A stretch of DNA of 64,000 nt from Holtermannia corniformis (GCA_001599935.1 BCIJ01000042.1:58302-122301), one strand, 5' to 3'; counted from the first letter of the stretch, positions 1 to 10,151 are shown. Numbers and translations: made by a program. Notes: generated from the sequence alone by a model not told the origin.

Positions 1-1036
1 GCGCGCTGTCAACATAATTTCACCTGACCCCAAATCATCGACGTACCCCCTCGAGAACGTATTTTACTACGGCGTCCGTGTTCCCGAACAAGTCGGCCTG
101 ACCCTGGTTTGCACGCGTGACCTGCTCATCAAAGCTTAGAGGCTGCTGGTGCGCCTGGTTCTTCTTTCGCAGACCAGAGATATCCCACACGCGCACAGTC
201 AAATCCATCGAGGCCGAGACGACGAGATCATCCCACGGGTGGAACTGGGCGCACATGATGTAGTGGTTGTGTCCGGTGAGGATGGCAATGCAGGTTCGCG
301 ATTGCCAGTTCCAGATCCTGATCGTCTGATCGTCGGAGGCTGAGATGATCCAGGGGTATTCGCGGTGGAAGAAGACGGTGCGGACATAGTCGAGATCTGG
401 AAAAGTCAGCGTCGTATCTTACACAAGGTCGTTGTGCACGGCAACGCTTCAAAGCTGTGTGATCGGAAGCAAGCGTCGGTCACAACGCTGCTCGAAGCGC
501 ACGCAGCACCTGTGAAGCGAGAGACGCGTCTGTATGACACCGATCGACACTCACGCCCAGTCAGGGTGAACAGGCACTTGCGCTGCTTGTAGTTCCAGAC
601 CTTGATCTTGTAATCGTCACCGCCGGAACAAAAGATGGGTTGCGTCGGGTGGAAACAGATGCCTCGTACGGGTCCTGGGCATCCGCGTGTCAGCCAAGGA
701 GCTGTTGAGCTGGACTGCACTTGCCGTCATGCTCGTCATATCGGTCCACGAGGGTGCCCATCTGGTAGTTCCACAACTGAATAGTGCCATTGTGCAGCGA
801 CGCGGCGAGGAGGGGTGTCTTGGGATCTACATTCGGGTCAGACGTGTTGCGTTCAGAGCTAGCTCTAGCGACTACGCACGGAAAGCAATGCCCTTGACCC
901 GGGGGCTTTTGGACTCGAACTGTAGGCTGCATCAGTATCGTACACGTCGAGCTGGCCACTGGGAAGTCTTGGATGTCCACAGATCCGTTCCGTCGCAAGG
1001 TTCAGCAGCTTGACTGACCTTTGTGAGCATCTGCAT
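1..1036 (-). CDS. Coatomer subunit alpha (COPI), 5' part
   Basis: N-terminal WD40 propeller of the alpha subunit of the COPI vesicle coat, which works in Golgi-to-ER retrograde transport. The start MQMLTK is followed by an intron and then [15 protein letters not shown]. Later exons read [45 protein letters not shown] and [21 protein letters not shown], nearly identical to alpha-COP across eukaryotes. At least four GT-AG introns interrupt this first kilobase; the last begins at the window edge, so most of the gene (further WD repeats, solenoid, C-terminal domain) lies outside. Identity is firm; the start rests on the conserved N-terminus. Confidence 0.93.
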
Positions 1037-1551
1037 CTTGCCTGCGCCTCGCTGTCACGTCGCCCGTCTGAGCTCTAGGATGCGTGCTTTCGGCCCGTTT
1101 CACTTTGGAACAACGCGCCTGGCTGAATCTGTGGCTCGTAGCTTGTCTGCTGGCGCGCCTGATGCTGCTGGACACGCAGAGGGTGAGTCTGGATGCCTCG
1201 TCGAGACGTTGACAGCACCGTGGCGCCGCGCAGGACACGTTCAGCCAAACCCCCTTTGAACCGGAGTTAGCTCACTTGGGGTTTGGTGCCCATCTTTGGC
1301 AGCTGGCTAGTACAGGCCGCACACGACAGCGATAGACGTGGACAGAGTGGTCCGCAGGCATCGGGAATCCTTTGCAGGGCAGATCTCAGAACGACTTGCT
1401 CCATCGCAATGTCCCGTCAGCCGTCGCTCACCGCTTGTGACAGTTCCGGTCGATTGTAGCTTGGGCAACAGCGCCGCCTCGGCGCACAGTCGACAGCAAG
1501 GCGCACGACAATGCATTTCCTTGTTTACCCTCTCTATCCGCGACTCCAAGC
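1037..1551. other. Intergenic region between COX6B and COPA
   Basis: About half a kilobase separates the COX6B stop from the COPA start, both minus strand. I see no conserved ORF. It should hold the COPA promoter and COX6B 3' UTR; no TATA box or repeat stands out. Confidence 0.5.
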
Positions 1552-2320
1552 TCACGGCTTGAGCGAGGCGGGAAAGGTGCCAGCCTCGACCTGCTCGTCC
1601 CACTTGCCCGACTGAACGGTGCGTCAGTATACGCTCAACCGCCGTGCGTGCGCGCGCCGCAGTGACACACCCATTCGTCTGTAGGGCGCAACGTCAGCAC
1701 ACATACAAGGTAGGGAAGACGCAGAGGACGTACTAGGGCAGAGCGATTGGTAGGCGCGCTTGAACTGCTTGCATGGCGCAAACTCCTCTCCCTTGGCGTT
1801 GATGCACTTGTGGTAGTCGACGTAGTTTTGCTGCGCGTGCAAGTGAGCCAACACTGACCGCGGCAACAGCCGAGCTATACTGTACGCACCCAGCTAATCG
1901 AATCAACAGAACCCCATCGCGGTCAGTCTCTCCACAGCAGCTCGTCCAACCTCGGCGACGTACCAGTGCTTGGTCTGGTTGGTGTTGGGGAACCGAGCGC
2001 TGCGCGTCACACTCGTCAGCAACCGTGCTGTCCTTCAAGGCTCCGTCCCGGATTATCCCGAGGGCAGAACCTCACAAGCCGTTCACTCACTCAAAGCCAG
2101 CGGTCTGGAGCTGTAGATCAACCGGCGATTGCCGCTCGATCAGTCCTGTATTTCACGACCACCACACCACCGTGCAACTCACAACGTATTGCCTGGAATC
2201 CGTATCATCCAATAGGTGCAGAGACAGAACCAAGAGTAAAGGCGAGATTGTCAGCCCCCGACCAGCTCGGTTTCGCCTACCAAACGACGCAGTTGAGTAT
2301 ACTGACTTTTCCTCTGCCAT
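1552..2320 (-). CDS. Cytochrome c oxidase subunit 6B (COX12 type)
   Basis: Small intermembrane-space subunit of mitochondrial complex IV. The spliced product carries the family core TAGFDARFPNTNQTKHC followed by WQNYVDYHKC, with a twin-cysteine CX9C/CX10C motif, and ends NEWSGKWDEQVEAGTFP then ASLKP. Six or more exons are needed. A 4-nt exon supplies the last base of the first CX9C cysteine and the invariant Trp after it, and an 8-nt exon supplies most of Asn-Glu-Trp. The core and 3' end are secure. The first exon (MAEEKSVYSTASFG at the right edge of the span) is my best phase-compatible choice and is less certain. The codon for Asp in GFDARF is also split by an intron. Confidence 0.85.
1671..1678 (-). 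other. 8-nt microexon of COX6B
   Basis: ACGAATGG on the minus strand lies between ctacag and gtgtgt. With the A left by the upstream exon it encodes Asn-Glu-Trp of the conserved CPNEW motif, and the next exon continues in frame as SGKWDEQ. Flanking introns are about 55 and 59 nt. Confidence 0.8.
1890..1893 (-). other. 4-nt microexon of COX6B
   Basis: Read on the minus strand, the four bases CTGG are preceded by gattag and followed by gtgcgt. The exon before ends AAGCACTG and the exon after begins CAAAAC. Joining them through CTGG gives Cys-Trp-Gln-Asn, the invariant sequence of this family; omitting it breaks the frame. Flanking introns are about 70 and 59 nt. Confidence 0.85.
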
Positions 2321-2560
2321 GATGAATCCGAGGTCGCTGCTGTCGTCCGAGGTCTGCCTTACTGTGCGCTCGGGTCGATTCTCCTGGCGACGGACGAGCG
2401 GGAGCATTTCTTGGCGGGTGGGAGAATTCGGAAAGAACCCGAGTGGCCGGTGTGGCGGACGGGGCAGAAGGTCGCGCCAAGAGATGCGTGCATGTCCCAA
2501 GCTATGCATAAAGGAGTATATCTCAGTGTTCTGCTGGGCAGGCCAATACACGACGTGCTT

Positions 2561-2827
2561 TCAATCTGCCGCAGTACCGTTGATTCCATTGGTCAATGGA
2601 CCCGCCCGCCTGTCGCGCTCAGCCCATGCCGCCGTTAGCGCCTCGCTCATCGCCCCGTGATCGGTTGTGGACGGTACATCGATCTCAACGTCTTCTCCAA
2701 GTCGGTAGCAATGGTCGCTTATATGCGTCGCAGTGACGGTGACTTTATGCGCGTGCTCCAGGAGGCCGCGGTGGGCAGGGTAGTAATCGTGGGTAGTCTG
2801 CGATGCTCCTCGTAAACTCGTCGTCAT
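2561..2827 (-). CDS. Array member 1, histidine-core small protein
   Basis: Uncharacterised ORF of about 88 codons starting MTTSLRGASQTTHDYYPAH. The core reads HRGLLEHAHKV, matching the array pattern H-x4-E-H-x-H, followed by a single Cys and an acidic stretch ending near ALTAAWAERDRR. The HTSR-x-TG motif of the right-hand members is not kept. There is no obvious signal peptide or membrane segment. Start taken at the second Met of the open frame, by analogy with its neighbours. It is one of the most divergent copies and could be decaying. Confidence 0.45.
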   Translation of the reverse strand: MTTSLRGASQTTHDYYPAHRGLLEHAHKVTVTATHISDHCYRLGEDVEIDVPSTTDHGAMSEALTAAWAERDRRAGPLTNGINGTAAD

Positions 2828-3234
2828 GGTTTTATCGGGCAAGATCACAACGCAGACAGCTAGAGGCTACTTTGAGGAAGCCAAGACGGACTTGAGGGAG
2901 AAAGGATGACAAGCGCCGTTACGAAGCTTCGAACAGGCACCTACATAGCGCGGTGAATCCCTGTTTGTGTCGGTCCAAAGCTCCTGGTCGCCTACACCGC
3001 AGACTGGTCGGCATAGACTCATGTCTCAGTGCTCGGTACACCAAGATTGGGAAGGTGTGGGGGCACACAGTCACATCGGACTAAACGTCACTGCCTGCCG
3101 GCTGTCTGCGAAGGATTCTGCGGTAAGTAGGCGGTGTGTATCATCGGTGAGAAGCCATGCAGTGTGTAGCAGTGAGACGGCAATAAACTATCATACGCTT
3201 CGCTATCGTCTACCGAAAATGTGCGGGCGCGTGC

Positions 3235-3480
3235 TCATGCTTGCTCCGAGGCTGACCAGAGTGCCTTTGCCGCTTCCTTCACATCGCTTGGACAGGCGTT
3301 GGCTGCAACTTCGACCACTTTAGAGTTCCTGGATTGTGAGCACCAGTCGCGAGCCCCTTGGGTAGAAGCCGGTGTCATGGTATGGTTGTGAGGACCAGAG
3401 GAACCGTGCGAGGTTGAATAGGTCGAGCTTATGGGCCACTGATTGGGATCATCGGCGGCGGGGAGCATGTCAACGGCCAT
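3235..3480 (-). CDS. Array member 2, histidine-core small protein
   Basis: Uncharacterised ORF of about 81 codons beginning MAVDMLPAADDPNQWPIS. The core TSHGSSGPHNHTMTPAS carries the HG-x2-GPH-x-H signature in nearly the form seen in member 6, then DWCSQS (compare SCSAW, SCQAW). The C-terminal part DVKEAAKALW resembles the Leu/Trp-ending helix of the others. A TATAAAT lies 47 nt upstream of the chosen ATG, the same spacing as in member 6, which supports this start. Product and role unknown. Confidence 0.55.
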   Translation of the reverse strand: MAVDMLPAADDPNQWPISSTYSTSHGSSGPHNHTMTPASTQGARDWCSQSRNSKVVEVAANACPSDVKEAAKALWSASEQA

Positions 3481-3526
3481 TGTGAAGGCTTGATATGTTG
3501 AGCAGCTATCTTTCCTTGCTGAGCAC

Positions 3527-3533
3527 ATTTATA
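3527..3533 (-). promoter_or_regulatory. TATA box of array member 2
   Basis: TATAAAT on the minus strand, 47 nt upstream of the ATG of array member 2. Confidence 0.5.
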
Positions 3534-3890
3534 AGTGGCGAAGCTCGAAGGCGCTCGAGCGCATAGGAAGAGCACGATGCGACAGACCAGACGCTGCCTC
3601 TGAAAGGTGCCTGCCTTCCGTGCAAGCAGGCTTCGTCACCTCGGTGAGCTTCACATACAAACGGCCAGTCTCCTGTGTGCTCAGTACTACGATGGGAAGC
3701 TCTGTTGTGGTCTCCAGAAGGACAGCGCACTGTGGTGGTCGTGCGCGTCTTGTCCGTCGAACCTTCTCGACGGATTTGGATGGATCGCATGTGGATCGCG
3801 TAGGCCAGATTGGTGCATAGCATCGAACAGTCAAACAGCAGCTGATTCACCGCAGCTTCCTATCTCGACAAGCAGCAAGGCGTTCGTCCT

Positions 3891-4181
3891 TCAGCCGGAG
3901 CCGGAGCCGGAGCCGGTGGAGGTGCTACCGGTGTCGAAAGCGTAAGTCCCTGACTGCCCGGACTGATACTGGCTCCATAAGGCTGTAAGCTTTTGTATAT
4001 TGGCTTCCCTTTTGGCTTCCTCGTTGACAGGATACGATATGTCCTCAAAAAGGAGCTTCGTGAGTTTGAGTTGGGAGCAGGAATCCCTGAAACAGATTCT
4101 GCCCTCAGACAGGTAATCGGACGCTGTATGCGAGTGCGGAGTCATCCCCCCATGTCCGGATTCGTATGTAAGTATTGCCAT
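3891..4181 (-). CDS. Array member 3, histidine-core small protein
   Basis: Uncharacterised ORF of about 96 codons from MAILTYESGHGGMTPHSH. The HGG-x2-PH-x-H core is clear, followed by SDYLSEG, then CFRDSCSQ, which aligns with the SC(S/Q) block of the other copies. The C-terminal half is a charged helix (VNEEAKREANIQKLTALW) and then a Gly/Ser-rich tail with a GSGSGSG run. The same frame stays open 63 codons upstream, so a longer product cannot be excluded; this ATG gives a length and N-terminus like the other members. A T/A-rich TATTTTTA lies about 31 nt upstream. Confidence 0.5.
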   Translation of the reverse strand: MAILTYESGHGGMTPHSHTASDYLSEGRICFRDSCSQLKLTKLLFEDISYPVNEEAKREANIQKLTALWSQYQSGQSGTYAFDTGSTSTGSGSGSG

Positions 4182-4486
4182 GTTGAGATTGCGGATTGGT
4201 AGACAGCCATCTAAAAATACGCGCACGTCATGTCTTATGCTCAAGACCATGGAAGGCACCGCGCAGTATATGGTAGGACTCCCTTCTTGCACTGCCATTG
4301 TATCCTCGCTGGCTGCTTCGAACAGAAGGATCTCGGAATGACCTACACCATTGTCGTTCGCGAAGCCCATCTCGATTTGAAATTTTTACTTTGCATGAGT
4401 AGACAACTGAACTGACGAATCTCATCTCTATTATCGAGGGTCAAAACTTTGAGCACCTCCGCGGCAGAGACCACGAGTATCGGTCG

Positions 4487-4822
4487 CTACTCGCGCAAGT
4501 GTTTCGGAATCCACATCTGCGATGGGTTGGGAGTGGCACGCGGTTCTCGATCGACCGGCATCAATACAACATCGGAATATGTCTTGCCCTGGTAAAACCG
4601 AGTGACAACGGAAGGGATCGTGCTAGGCGGGACGTTCTCATTCAGAAACGTAGAGCATTTCCACGCCGAGCACGAATCCATGATTCCCTTGAAACCGGTG
4701 GTTCGGGAGGTATGAGGCCAGGAGACGTGAAAGTGAGCGGGTAAGTCACTGTGGGTCACCGAGTGTTTATGGCTCTGGTAGCGCTTGGATTCGCTCGGAG
4801 TCAGTCCGGGCAGCGAGCTCAT
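4487..4822 (-). CDS. Array member 4, histidine-core small protein
   Basis: Uncharacterised ORF of about 111 codons, the longest in the array, starting MSSLPGLTPSESK. The core reads SHKHSVTHSDLPAHFHVSW, then PHTSRTTGFKGI and DSCSAWKCSTF. The run TPSESK followed by a His-rich stretch is shared with member 5, so these two look like the most recent duplicates. An in-frame ATG 17 codons upstream exists but is not matched in member 5. C-terminal half: Pro-Pro-Ser-Thr, then a Phe/Tyr-containing segment and basic tail. No TATA seen. Function unknown. Confidence 0.55.
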   Translation of the reverse strand: MSSLPGLTPSESKRYQSHKHSVTHSDLPAHFHVSWPHTSRTTGFKGIMDSCSAWKCSTFLNENVPPSTIPSVVTRFYQGKTYSDVVLMPVDREPRATPNPSQMWIPKHLRE

Positions 4823-5287
4823 GGTGTAGTCGATTGTGAGTCGCGACCACGACTTCGAGGTGCTTAAGTACATGTCTCGCCGCTCGACACTGCCTTCTGA
4901 CCAGCTGCTTCGCGACTCTAATGAAAGTCACAGATGAGCAAGTAACATGCCAAAGTCACCATGTGCGTGACGAAGAGATCAAGCCATCTCGCGGTTTGAT
5001 TGCGAGTACCTTCTGGATCGAAGCCGTTCAGCAACCTGCACGCGTTCGAAGGCTATGCACTTGCATCTCTTGATGCCATCGTGACGTTCTCTGACAACCG
5101 TAGGAAGGCATGCGCAAGAGGGCGCGCAACCCGATTCCGAAAACGAGAAAGAAGCAGTTGAGACTAATTTGCATGCGACATGAAGCACGTAAGAGATATC
5201 CGACCTCGCGCACAGCCAGGATCCAACCTGTTTATTGCCGACAGAGGCATTGCATGTTTTTCAAAGAGAAGCTACGGTTGCGAACCC

Positions 5288-5590
5288 TCAGACGTCGTTC
5301 TCGAGCTGCCTGATGATGTCCAAATCATCTTGTGTCAGGTGACTAGATGCGCTGTTGACAGACGTCCCTGTCGTTTCGTACGCTTGGCGGATGCCTTTCG
5401 GCCAGTCTTTGTATACTGGCGCGGGCGTGAACCACACTGAATCCTTGTGCGCCGAGCACAGCGAGATGATCCCTTGTTGACCAGAAGTCCTCGACGTGTG
5501 CAACCATGAAGTATGTTTATGGGCAGGCAGCCCGCTGTGGGCGACGGGGTGATTGAAGTGCTGTGATGCTTTTGACTCGCTTGGATTCAT
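5288..5590 (-). CDS. Array member 5, histidine-core small protein
   Basis: Uncharacterised single-exon ORF of 100 codons, MNPSESKASQHFNHPVAHS, then GLPAHKHTSWLHTSRTSG and GIISLCSAHKDSVWF. This is the reference copy for the array pattern: H-x3-A-H-x-H-x-SW-x-HTSR-x-SG-x2-GI-x2-(S/L)C. Six histidines fall in the first 40 residues, which hints at metal binding, but no named fold is recognised. The start is the first ATG and matches the NPSESK/TPSESK block of member 4. A TATATTC sits about 35 nt upstream. Confidence 0.6.
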   Translation of the reverse strand: MNPSESKASQHFNHPVAHSGLPAHKHTSWLHTSRTSGQQGIISLCSAHKDSVWFTPAPVYKDWPKGIRQAYETTGTSVNSASSHLTQDDLDIIRQLENDV

Positions 5591-6053
5591 GATCGTACGA
5601 GGACATGCCGGTGTGCGTTGCTCCGAATATATGCTTCAGGCTCGCCTGGCAAAAACGTGATCCACTTAGTTGATAGTCCGCCCACAGTGGATACTACGCT
5701 CCTCCGTTGACGAGCAGCAGCCCTTTATGGATCATGCGTCATCAGCACGCCTTGCCAGCCTTTCTCCTTTCTCTCCTGTATGATGCAAATGAAAGGCATT
5801 CCGTCATTGGTCTTTAGTATCGTCGGAGTGAAGCTTGGACTTTGTACTGCAAAGCGAGGGACCGCCAAAACGTCGGCGTCCCTTCAATCAGCCGACAGCG
5901 ACAGCTGAGCATGGTGTTGCTTGCTTCCTTAGGTCGCATGTATACATCTGCCTTTGCATGTTGAAGTGGGCCCAGACAAATCGTAAAGCGCGACGCAATC
6001 GCAAGTGGCAAGGACGACAGGCTTGCATGACACCATTTAGCGCATGGTTCGAC

Positions 6054-6350
6054 CTACACTTGATCCTGCCCAATACTGTTATCCGTCTCATGTACAGCCG
6101 ACAAGGCCGACTCCTTTGTCAATTGCTGCCAAAACGCGTCGAGCGTGTCGCGGAATGCACTTGGCGGTGGATGACCCTCCATGAACAGCGTCACATCCCA
6201 GGCTTGGCACGAAGTGATGACGCCAGCTACGCCTGTCGCTCTGGAGGTATGGTACCATGATTCATGGCGGTGCGGCCCTTCACCGCCATGTGAACATTCG
6301 TAGCCGACATAGCCAGAGTTCTTGGATGTGCGAGGATCTGATGACGCCAT
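6054..6350 (-). CDS. Array member 6, histidine-core small protein
   Basis: Uncharacterised single-exon ORF of 98 codons beginning MASSDPRTSKNSGYVGYE. The core is SHGGEGPHRHESWYHTSRATG, followed by GVITSCQAWDVTLF and PPPSAFRDTLDAFW. It carries every element of the array consensus, including the PPS block shared with member 4. The first ATG is used and a TATAAAG lies 47 nt upstream. There is no signal peptide, so a cytosolic protein is likelier than a classically secreted effector, but this is inference. Confidence 0.6.
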   Translation of the reverse strand: MASSDPRTSKNSGYVGYECSHGGEGPHRHESWYHTSRATGVAGVITSCQAWDVTLFMEGHPPPSAFRDTLDAFWQQLTKESALSAVHETDNSIGQDQV

Positions 6351-6396
6351 GGAGAAGATGGTGCTCTGTATGTGAAAGAAACTGGCAGCAGCACCA

Positions 6397-6403
6397 CTTT
6401 ATA
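6397..6403 (-). promoter_or_regulatory. TATA box of array member 6
   Basis: TATAAAG on the minus strand, 47 nt upstream of the ATG; identical spacing to the TATA box of array member 2. Confidence 0.5.
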
Positions 6404-6557
6404 ACTGCTTCAAGTGACCCTGCTGCTCCGCCGAGCAAGGGAGGACGTCATTTGCGCAAGGCTCGTCAAAAGAAGATTGCCGAGGGGGTTTGGCGGCCAA
6501 CTTGGACTTGGCTCGGTGCTGGCTGCGAAGACTTCTGACCGTCGTCAACCACGGAAA

Positions 6558-7814
6558 ATGCAAGGTAGGTCGCGCCAATCGTTGCTGCACAAGTCATCTT
6601 GAAGACCAGCAGGCTGACACTGTCACAGGGCTCCTGAGCTACAACGACAACTCATCGCCCGAATCGTCGCCCCGTCGCCCACCAGCGGGACCTTGCGTAC
6701 GTCTTGTCGCCTCAACTTGATGGCTGTTGAATCACGCTCTGCCCTCCCCATTCTTTCGATCTAAACGGCTTGCTGCGCTATGTCAACGTACTGGCGCTCA
6801 TAGAATGGTGCAGGTGAGCTGCGGCTGATGGGTACTGGCGGATGGTTGTTGACGAGGAGTGCAGGGCCCAGCAAAGTGAACGCCGTTGCGAGCTCTTCAT
6901 CAATGCCACTACCCCCCTCTCGGCCTAGTAAAACGATCTCACACCTGCCGTCCGGCGTCAAGGTGACCAAGACTCTATCGGCATCGCCAGCTTCAAGGCC
7001 GGCGGCCGAGACCAGTGCCCCGCCAACCAATGTGCACACGCCAGCCAAAGACGTTCCAGCTGCGACGCGGGATACTCGAGGCAAAGAGTACGAGGGGCTA
7101 ACGGACGAGCAAGTGCTCCGGATCGTCACGCGACCCAGTGATTGGCAAGGTGAAGAGGATTGGGGCATCCCGGCGGCCGTTCCAGCCGAGCAGGCGAGCG
7201 AGAGCCTCAAGGTGTGCAATACTACGGGTGGTCCAAGCTTGATGTTGACATGTGCAGGCCAAGGTTGCCAACTTTCTAGACCTCAAGTATACAAAAGACC
7301 AGCACATCAACACGTCGCTGCTGTCAAGTACGGCGTTTGCCAATCCGAATATCTACAAGAAACTGGTGCGTCGCGCGTGTACGGACCTCTCACACGTCGC
7401 TGAGTCAATCAGGTCGAGTTTGTTGCCATCTCCGAGTCTGCGTCCGCTTTCCCTGGAGGCGGTTGGCTGACACGTCAGAGGTTGGAAACAAACATGGACG
7501 CCTGGGGCCCATCGTCCATCTCTGCTGCACAGCGAGCCGAAGCCGAAGCTATCAAGGCCAAGCAGGAGCGGGGTGCGCGATCGGAGATCTCCTTTGCATC
7601 TGCGTCGGGTAAAGACCGCGAGGCGAGGTTACGCGAGGGGCTCGAGAAGCGAGATCGCTACTCGAGAGGCCTGACAAGCGACGCCGGCGGCTCTGGGCAC
7701 AAGCGAGAACGAGAGCGGGACAGCAGGGAGCGCTATGGTGACGAGCGGCGGTACAAGGAGCGCGAGAGGCCTAGAGGGAGAGAGCGCGAGGACGAGTACA
7801 AGCATAGGCGGTGA
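6558..7814 (+). CDS. HCNGP-like (SAP30-binding protein family) regulator
   Basis: Nuclear protein of the HCNGP/SAP30BP family, linked in animals to transcriptional repression and splicing. The 5' exon after ATG-CAA-G splices to GLLSYNDNSSPESSP, matching the acidic LxxYxDDSEPES-like N-terminus of the family. The HCNGP domain is spread over exons: AKVANFLDLKYTKDQHIN, then AFANPNIYKKLV, an intron, and EFVAISESASAFPGGGW. The C-terminus is a long basic, low-complexity R/E/K/D tail ending YKHRR. Introns lie after SLK and after KKL. The exact splice between exons 2 and 3 is unresolved. Domain identity is solid. Confidence 0.8.
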
Positions 7815-7971
7815 TGCCAGTTTCGCTCACGCGCCTAAGTGCAGTGTTAAATTGCCACCCGCACAACTAAGCACGCGCCTGACTTTTTGTTTGGTCATTG
7901 TCTCTCTCGACCTGTGGGTTGCTTGTACGACCTGTCTCCGACTTGCTGCACGACTGTGAGAGCTTACAGCA

Positions 7972-10151
7972 ATGTCCACACCACTGGCAAGACACAGAAA
8001 GTGTCACTCGTCATCGGCGCTGAGCGCCGTGCTCGACTCGCCATCAACTTCATCCCCGGGTCCAAGCAGGCGGCCCGTGCCACAACAACCGCGAGACAAG
8101 GACACTGCTTCGCTCGCCTTCCTCCCGGGCCTCATGACGCCGTCTCGCAAATCTGCGATGGCCCTCGACAAGAGTCAGACGCGATCACCGGCCAAGGCGC
8201 GCGTCAAGGCGGAAGCTACCGAGGCCGACATCAACGGATGGTTGAATGATGTTCGTCTGCTTGCGGCTGTCACCTCAGACGGGGCTGACACGCACCCAGC
8301 TCCGATCCTTGCGATCCTCTCATCGACGACGTAGAGTGGCTCTGGAAGGACTTGAAAAGGCTTTGTTACGAGTCTGCGTCAGACGAACAGAGAGGCCCGA
8401 GCGAACCAAACATTCGTCGGGCGACAGCCTGCCCACGCTCTCATTTTTGGTCGGCTTGCAGCGTAAGCTTATGACGTGACAGTACCGTATACTGACATCC
8501 TCAGCTCATGTACCCCTCATCGGACTGCTCAGCAGGCACTCTCAACAACTGTCCCTCCTGACATCCCTTCCGCTGCCCTCGGATCCAAACGTCGGCATGG
8601 AGCAGGCTCAGCTTCTCCCGCAGCTCATACTCGAGCTCGAGACGGCTCTGTCAGTCTTGCAGGGTCTCTCATTGCTTGATTGCGGCGCAAAGGCGACTGT
8701 AGGAGAAAGCTGGTGTATCGAGGTCAGTCTTGACCTGGCTAGCTCGTCGTCACACTGATAGCCCAGACCCTCATCGACTTGCTGCTGCTGCTGCGAACAC
8801 AGCCAGCAATGAAGCGAGAAACCTCGGGACCCGCCGAGGGCTCGACCCACCCCATTGCGTACACCATCCTCGACCTGTTGTTCTGCATCCTCGTCGATTC
8901 ACCGCAGAACGCTCGGTGCTTTGAACGTATCGGCGGCCTCGAGGCTATCGTCAGGCTGCTCAAGGGGACGGGCGTCGCGCGAGAGGTTCGGTGCGTATAT
9001 CATGGCCGCCGGCAAATCAGCTCACACGTGTGCAGGATGAAGTGCATCGAGTTCCTCTACTTCTACCTGCAGCCCGAAGATGCGTACAAGCAGCAGATGC
9101 GATCAACATCAAATACCTCGGCTGGCTCCTCCTCTTCGGGCTCTGCATCACCGCTCTACCCACCTTCCCCACTGTCATCCTCCAGCCGCTCATCTTCCGA
9201 CTCTTCCGCGACGACGCTGTATTCATCTCCAACGCGTGCGAAGCGTGCTCAAGCGAAAGCAACGGGTGATCCAGATCACTGGTCTGATCTTGACATTCCC
9301 TTTGTGCCACAGACACCGTCGCGCAAACCTCAGCCCGAGCTCGGCTTCTTGACACCGACTACCGGCCGCGTGGCGTCGTCCGCCGGCCTGACGCGCAGCG
9401 GCAGTGCACAGCAACTGAGCACCCCGCTCACCAATCGGCGGATGGGCAAGGCCTCTGCCCCGGCTGGACCTGGAGCAGGTTCGGCGTCACTCGGCATGGT
9501 GCTGGAAGAAGCCGCTCAGCACCCTGTTCCACCCAGCCCGCGCTTCACCCCTCGACGGCGTGACGACGAAGCCAAGATTGGTCTCGGACTAGGATTGCCG
9601 AGAAGCAACAGTCGCGGTTCGACTTCGTCATCTTCGTCGCGCGAGTCGGATCTGTTTGCGCCGACGGCCTCAAGCCCGGCACTAGGCATGTCGAGATCAC
9701 GCACGAACCCGGCGCTAGGCCTCTCGCACTCGAGTTCATCGGTGGCCGAGTCGGGTCACAAGCGCAGGCCATCACGCAGTCCGCTCGTGCAATCTACTAC
9801 CCCTGGCTCGGCTTCTCCAGTCACGGAATCGACATCGACGCCCAAAGCACCGCCTAGGCTACGGGACATTGCCAAGTCGCGCTTGCCGGCCTCGTCTTCT
9901 TCACCGGCATTGGCCAGTCTGGTCTCAACACCAAAGGCCAAAGGCTCTCCCGTGCCCGTCCTACCGCCCGATGACGGCGGTGTGAGGAGGTCGGTGCAAC
10001 AAAAGAAGGAACTGGTGAGTCACGCTGCGATCGCTTGTGCCTTGCGCTGAACATCCCGCAGCTGAGCGTATGGCTCGGCAACGTCGACGACCTGATCCAA
10101 GGCGTGGACAATGTTGGCTTCTGGCGTTCGCTGGGCGGCCGCAAGCCGTGA
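7972..10151 (+). CDS. Cdc14-type septation initiation network protein
   Basis: Relative of S. pombe cdc14 (the SIN scaffold partner of the Sid1 kinase, not the Cdc14 phosphatase), which promotes septum formation and cytokinesis. Conserved exons read TLIDLLLLLRTQ, ILDLLFCILVDSPQNARCFE, GGLEAIVRLLKG, then after an intron MKCIEFLYFYLQPEDAYKQQ. Upstream exons contain DPLIDDVEWLWKDLKRLCYE and QLLPQLILELETALSVLQG. A long Ser/Pro-rich, probably disordered region with repeated basic Thr/Ser-Pro sites follows, and the last exon encodes LSVWLGNVDDLIQG and ends GGRKP. The N-terminal exon (MSTPLARHRKCHSS) and its junction are less certain than the core. Confidence 0.82.

Larger units (their letters stand above)
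2561..6350 (-). repeat. Tandem array of six diverged small paralogous ORFs
   Basis: Six minus-strand ORFs of 81-111 codons are spaced 0.3-0.5 kb apart, with no other convincing gene between them. Five or six share one pattern: a short variable N-terminus, a core H-x3-4-(P/A/E)-H-x-H, then often SW-x-HTSR-x-(T/S)G, an (S/L/W)C-S/Q motif and a C-terminal Leu/Trp-rich helix-like stretch. The rightmost three are closest to each other; the leftmost three keep mainly the histidine core and the cysteine. The order reads like old local duplication with fast divergence. Function unknown. Confidence 0.65.

Noticed and set aside
2025..2660. 211-codon plus-strand ORF opposite COX6B
   Set aside because: No conserved motif; it runs antisense to COX6B exons and introns and looks like a GC-driven shadow.
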